5,835 bases of DNA. Source: Pseudomonadota bacterium (GTDB lineage: Bacteria; Pseudomonadota; Alphaproteobacteria; Sphingomonadales; SMXR01). Below are positions 5,160 through 5,835 of the stretch, piece by piece. The stretch is from the NCBI GenBank assembly GCA_022571175.1, contig JACZYI010000054.1:4202-10036 (forward strand), in the 5' to 3' direction. The position numbers and the translations under genes are program-made. Every line of letters begins with the position of its first letter. The first letter of the stretch is position 1. The notes beneath the pieces were generated by a model. The model ran no database searches and had not been told where the DNA came from. It was given only the letters and a program-made list of their open reading frames with translations.

Positions 5160-5835
5160 TCAGCGAGAATTTTCGTATCTTCGTTCGCGGGGTTGGCTGA
5201 GCCGTGGGGGGATTCCCTCACCATCGTCCTTTTTTTGCCTGCCCCCTCTCACATCCAGGCGTTCCTCCCGACCCTCAAGTTCTATTGAGCCTTTGGGGCC
5301 TGCAAATATTCTACGCAGGAAACCGGGAGCAAACACCGAAACAGGATTGATGGTCACATCCGGGTCGTCGCTTGGCCCCTCAATGCGATAGGTCAGCCCG
5401 ATCAGTCCTTCGCCTTTTCCGCCAGTCAGCAGACCCCCGACAATCGGAATGTTGGAGAGCAGTGAATTCAGGGCATAGGCGGGAATAATGACACCGTTTA
5501 ACTGCAGTTCATTCAGGTGAAAATCGGCCTCGCCTTCAAGCGTAAATCCAATGGCAGGACCGTTGGCCCTGGCCTCTGTAATATCGACGATACCGTTCGC
5601 GAATCTGAACGGTAAATTGAAGCGCCGGAAGGTCAGACCATTATCATCCAGCATATCATCCACTTCCCGGCCCTGCTGCACCACCAGCGCTGCCACCAGG
5701 ACCGATGATTTTACCAAGCGGAAATTCTCGATTACCAGTTCGCCTTCCACATAATCTATTTCTTCATAGCCGTTCAATTCAGCCGTGAGCAGCAAACTGC
5801 CGCCCGAACCGTTCATGAAAAGCCCGGCACCCAAA
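5160..5835 (-). CDS. AsmA/YhdP-like protein, C-terminal part
   Basis: About 225 codons of the C-terminal end of a larger protein; the reading frame is open to the right edge, so the true start lies outside. AsmA-like proteins are long, inner-membrane-anchored periplasmic proteins that help move phospholipids to the outer membrane. The visible part has alternating beta-strand patterns, the phrase VIIPAYALNSLLSNIPIVGG, then LLTGGKGEGLIGLTYRIEGP and DPDVTINPVSVFAPGFLRRI, which is how alphaproteobacterial DUF3971/AsmA-like proteins usually end. After this comes a tail of about 40 residues rich in Arg, Lys, Glu and Gly (for example GGRQKKDDGEG and PRERRYENSR), probably disordered. No frameshift is visible. 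The stop (TGA, 5160-5162) is followed by a hairpin and the FlgO-like/TPR gene on the same strand. Confidence 0.85.
   Translation of the reverse strand, partial: LGAGLFMNGSGGSLLLTAELNGYEEIDYVEGELVIENFRLVKSSVLVAALVVQQGREVDDMLDDNGLTFRRFNLPFRFANGIVDITEARANGPAIGFTLEGEADFHLNELQLNGVIIPAYALNSLLSNIPIVGGLLTGGKGEGLIGLTYRIEGPSDDPDVTINPVSVFAPGFLRRIFAGPKGSIELEGREERLDVRGGRQKKDDGEGIPPRLSQPRERRYENSR

Noticed and set aside
5095..5391. 98-codon plus-strand open frame opposite the AsmA-like 3' end
   Set aside because: Its Ser/Arg/Pro-rich translation is typical of antisense reading, and the opposing AsmA-like frame has recognised motifs.

Overview
The window reads as a piece of a proteobacterial chromosome, most likely a free-living, possibly marine, alphaproteobacterium. 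This is inference from gene style: the AsmA-like C-terminus resembles alphaproteobacterial versions, the membrane/FlgO-like/TPR protein is a type common in environmental alpha- and gammaproteobacteria, and the glutathione-dependent enzyme fits that phylum. The base composition looks moderate in GC and even throughout. No tRNA, rRNA, insertion sequence, CRISPR array or phage gene is visible. Both window edges cut genes.

Left part (1-1850): a divergent module. On the minus strand a DoxX-family membrane protein is followed, one base later, by the start of a glutathionyl-hydroquinone reductase (YqjG/PcpF/Ecm4 family), which runs off the left edge. On the plus strand, across a 102-base divergent promoter, lies a LysR-type regulator of the CrgA-like kind. 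The gene pair matches Escherichia coli yqjF-yqjG. The natural reading is an electrophile- or quinone-responsive detoxification unit, with the regulator controlling the pair through a palindrome that carries the -35 boxes of both directions.

Middle (1851-2118): no intact gene. The minus strand holds the start of a decayed secreted formylglycine-generating-enzyme-like (SUMF1 domain) gene. It has a ribosome site, a signal peptide and the family's N-terminal motif, then a frameshift and truncation against the 3' end of the LysR gene.

Middle-right (2119-3180): a compact three-gene minus-strand operon: a four-helix membrane protein, a minimal Cro/XRE-type DNA-binding protein (start/stop overlap ATGA), and a two-helix small membrane protein. 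Its promoter has a perfect TTGACA, a 17-base spacer and a cluster of inverted repeats over the -35, the spacer and the start region, as expected for tight repression, perhaps by the operon's own XRE protein. The function of the membrane proteins is unknown.

Right part (3217-5835): a 610-residue membrane-anchored protein with a FlgO-like domain and TPRs, starting at TTG, and upstream of it on the same strand the C-terminal part of an AsmA/YhdP-like protein that continues past the right edge. A hairpin in the 110-base gap may end the AsmA-like transcript.

Every intact gene except the LysR regulator is on the minus strand. The best second-look items are the palindrome-covered XRE operon promoter with its unrecognised membrane proteins, the divergent quinone-detoxification module, and the SUMF1 gene relic.
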